Positions 62,993 to 64,000 of a stretch of 64,000 nucleotides of DNA are shown here, one piece after another. The notes below the pieces were generated by a model. It ran no database searches, had not been told where the DNA came from, and saw only the letters and a list, made by a program, of their open reading frames with translations. This DNA is from Acidobacteriota bacterium (lineage in GTDB: Bacteria > Acidobacteriota > Vicinamibacteria > Vicinamibacterales > CAVVIG01), in NCBI GenBank assembly GCA_003222395.1, contig QHWB01000040.1, positions 188,573 through 252,572 of the forward strand, in the 5' to 3' direction. The translations under genes were made by a program, and so were the position numbers. Every line of letters begins with the position of its first letter. Position 1 is the first letter of the stretch.

Positions 62993-63221
62993 ATGGACCC
63001 TCGAACAGCAGCTGCGTACCTCGGATGCAGCTACTGGACGTTGCGCGATCTCGTGCTCAACGGCTACGTTCCTGCCGTACGAATTCCGAGCCCGCGCGCA
63101 CGGGATGGCCGCGCGCTACGTCGAACGCTCATCGACTCGCGAGATCTCGAGCTGTTGATCGAACGCTGGAAGGAGGGAAACACGGCCGCTTCAACCAACC
63201 GGATACAACCAGGAGGACGAA
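62993..63221 (+). CDS. AlpA/MerR-like helix-turn-helix protein (probable excisionase)
   Basis: From the ATG at 62993: RTAAAYLGCSYWTLRDLVLNGYVPAVRIPSP, RRTLIDSRDLELLIERWKEGN. This is an HTH_17-type domain as found in element-borne regulators and excisionases. No stop separates it from the integrase frame, because the integrase is frameshifted into this frame; the true end is uncertain. It sits directly before the integrase start. Confidence 0.6.
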
Positions 63222-64000
63222 ATGGGAATGCTCTACAAGCGAGGCGCAGTGTGGTGGATCAAGACTACCGGAACGGGCGCGGCCTGCGCGAGTCGTCGCA
63301 CAGCACGAAGGAAGGCGACGCCAGGCGCCTGCTCAAATTGCGCGAGGGCGACATCGAGCACGGCCTACCAGTAGATCCGAAGCTGAATCGGATCCGTTTC
63401 GAGGAAGCGGCGGAGGACCTGAAGATGGAGTACGCCGTGAACGGCCGCCGTTCGGCCGACGAGCTCGAGCGGCGGATTCGGCTGCACCTAATGCCGCACT
63501 TCGGCGGCCGTCGCCTGGCGGCGATCGCGACGACGGACATCAACAAATTCATTCTGACGCGGCAAGCTGACGTGATGGTCGCCGGCGAGCGCCCGCGGCC
63601 AGCGCGAGGCGCAGAGTCGCCGAGCGCGAGCGAGCGGGGGTGGGGCCCCGCGAGCAGTGAGAAAAGTGACGACCGCAAAGAGCGGAGGTTCTCGAACGGC
63701 GAGATCAATCGCGAACTGAACGACGCTCAAGCGGATCTTCAACCTGGCGCGGCAGAACGGGAAGCTCACGCAGGTGCCGCACATTCCGATGCTCAAGGAG
63801 CGGAACGTACGAACCGGCTTCTTCGAGCGTGAACAGATCGAGCGAGTGCTGGATCATCTGCCGGCGGCAGTCCGGCCAGTCGTCCGATTCGCCTACATCA
63901 CGGGCTGGCGGATTCCGAGCGAGGTCTTGCCGCTGCAGTGGCGACACATCGACTTCGAAGCACGCGTGATCCGCCTCGACCCGCACACGACGAAGAACGA
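63222..64000 (+). pseudogene. Tyrosine recombinase/integrase, frameshifted and cut by the window end
   Basis: Begins GMLYKRGAVWWIK behind AGGAGGA, and continues after a one-base loss near 63263 as YRNGRGLRESSHSTKEGDARRLLKLREGD (AP2-like arm-binding region) and the SAM-like core-binding domain (DELERRIRLHLMPHFGGRRL...DINKFI). A second shift near 63720 leads to RIFNLARQNGKL, FFEREQIERVLDHLP and AYITGWRIPSEVLPLQWRH, the start of the catalytic domain with its arginine. About 40 residues of GC-rich low-complexity insert lie between. The gene continues past 64000. Confidence 0.7.

Larger units (their letters stand above)
58865..64000. mobile_element. Integrated element / genomic island at tRNA-Cys (left part)
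   Basis: The left edge is a displaced 3' half of tRNA-Cys, followed by a repeat cluster typical of an attachment region. The segment carries toxin-antitoxin genes, a DUF5343/TIGR02391 pair, an AlpA-like HTH protein and a tyrosine integrase reading toward the right. The intact tRNA-Cys and the right boundary should lie beyond the window. The extent is inferred from these signs. Confidence 0.65.

Noticed and set aside
1-64000. CRISPR array or rRNA genes
   Set aside because: No regularly spaced direct repeats with unique spacers and no rRNA sequence were seen.

Overview
The window is a high-GC bacterial chromosome segment. Its gene mix points to an acidobacterium, probably of the Vicinamibacteria type: Ser/Thr kinase with TPRs, amidohydrolases with signal peptides, GMC oxidoreductase plus gluconate-dehydrogenase subunit 3, DUF1080 protein, PQQ-type sugar dehydrogenase, and MacB-like permeases. 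This assignment is inference, because no rRNA or marker gene is present.

Layout. 0-8.2 kb: end of an ABC exporter operon, a sugar dehydrogenase/cupin pair, an orphan FtsX-type permease, an amidohydrolase and tRNA-Leu(UAA). 8.2-19.2 kb: accessory genes mixed with decayed ones (a serine hydrolase with its catalytic core deleted and a shattered pcm gene), the thioredoxin/DUF255 gene divergent from a DJ-1/PfpI gene, an envelope-stress cassette of small membrane proteins, and an NtrC-class sigma-54 activator with a good sigma-70-type promoter. 19.2-24.5 kb: a compact leucine/isovalerate catabolic (liu) operon. 24.5-29 kb: ferredoxin, pilin-like protein, ribbon-helix-helix protein, ferritin-like protein, M48 peptidase and an outer-membrane barrel.

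29.1-34.15 kb is the most interesting stretch. A TPR Ser/Thr kinase overlaps by ATGA a B12/radical-SAM peptide-maturation enzyme. That gene is followed 15 bp later, behind a strong ribosome-binding site, by a 34-residue lysine-rich peptide ending AGCIYN. This looks like a small RiPP locus of a type I do not recognise.

34.15-43.8 kb holds an ankyrin-PEBP / gluconate-dehydrogenase-subunit-3 / GMC oxidoreductase operon, an amidohydrolase overlapping a gamma-glutamyltransferase, a TPR/TonB-like membrane protein, a 5'-truncated PadR remnant and a BON-domain gene. 43.8-54.2 kb holds a MmcQ/YjbR protein, an OmpA-type lipoprotein, an M24 peptidase and a copper-efflux cassette (CusA, CusB, multicopper oxidase, Com-like zinc finger). 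54.3-58.8 kb holds a GT39-type glycosyltransferase, an LEA14-like lipoprotein, a sugar isomerase and a DUF1080 protein.

From 58.865 kb to the end lies an integrated element. Its left edge is the 3' half of a tRNA-Cys gene, next to AGGTAAAAC repeats. Inside are a DUF5343/TIGR02391 pair, a UPF0175/DUF3368 toxin-antitoxin pair, an orphan DUF433 antitoxin with a stump of its toxin, an AlpA-like helix-turn-helix protein and a tyrosine integrase. Single-base frameshifts recur (about 4.9, 56.59, 61.91, 63.26 and 63.72 kb), so some broken genes may reflect assembly error. The large internal deletions at 8.9 and 19.05 kb cannot be explained that way. A shared motif, GTGGCAC-N4-CTTGAACCT, upstream of two envelope-stress genes suggests a sigma-54-like regulon, possibly under the NtrC-class activator encoded nearby.
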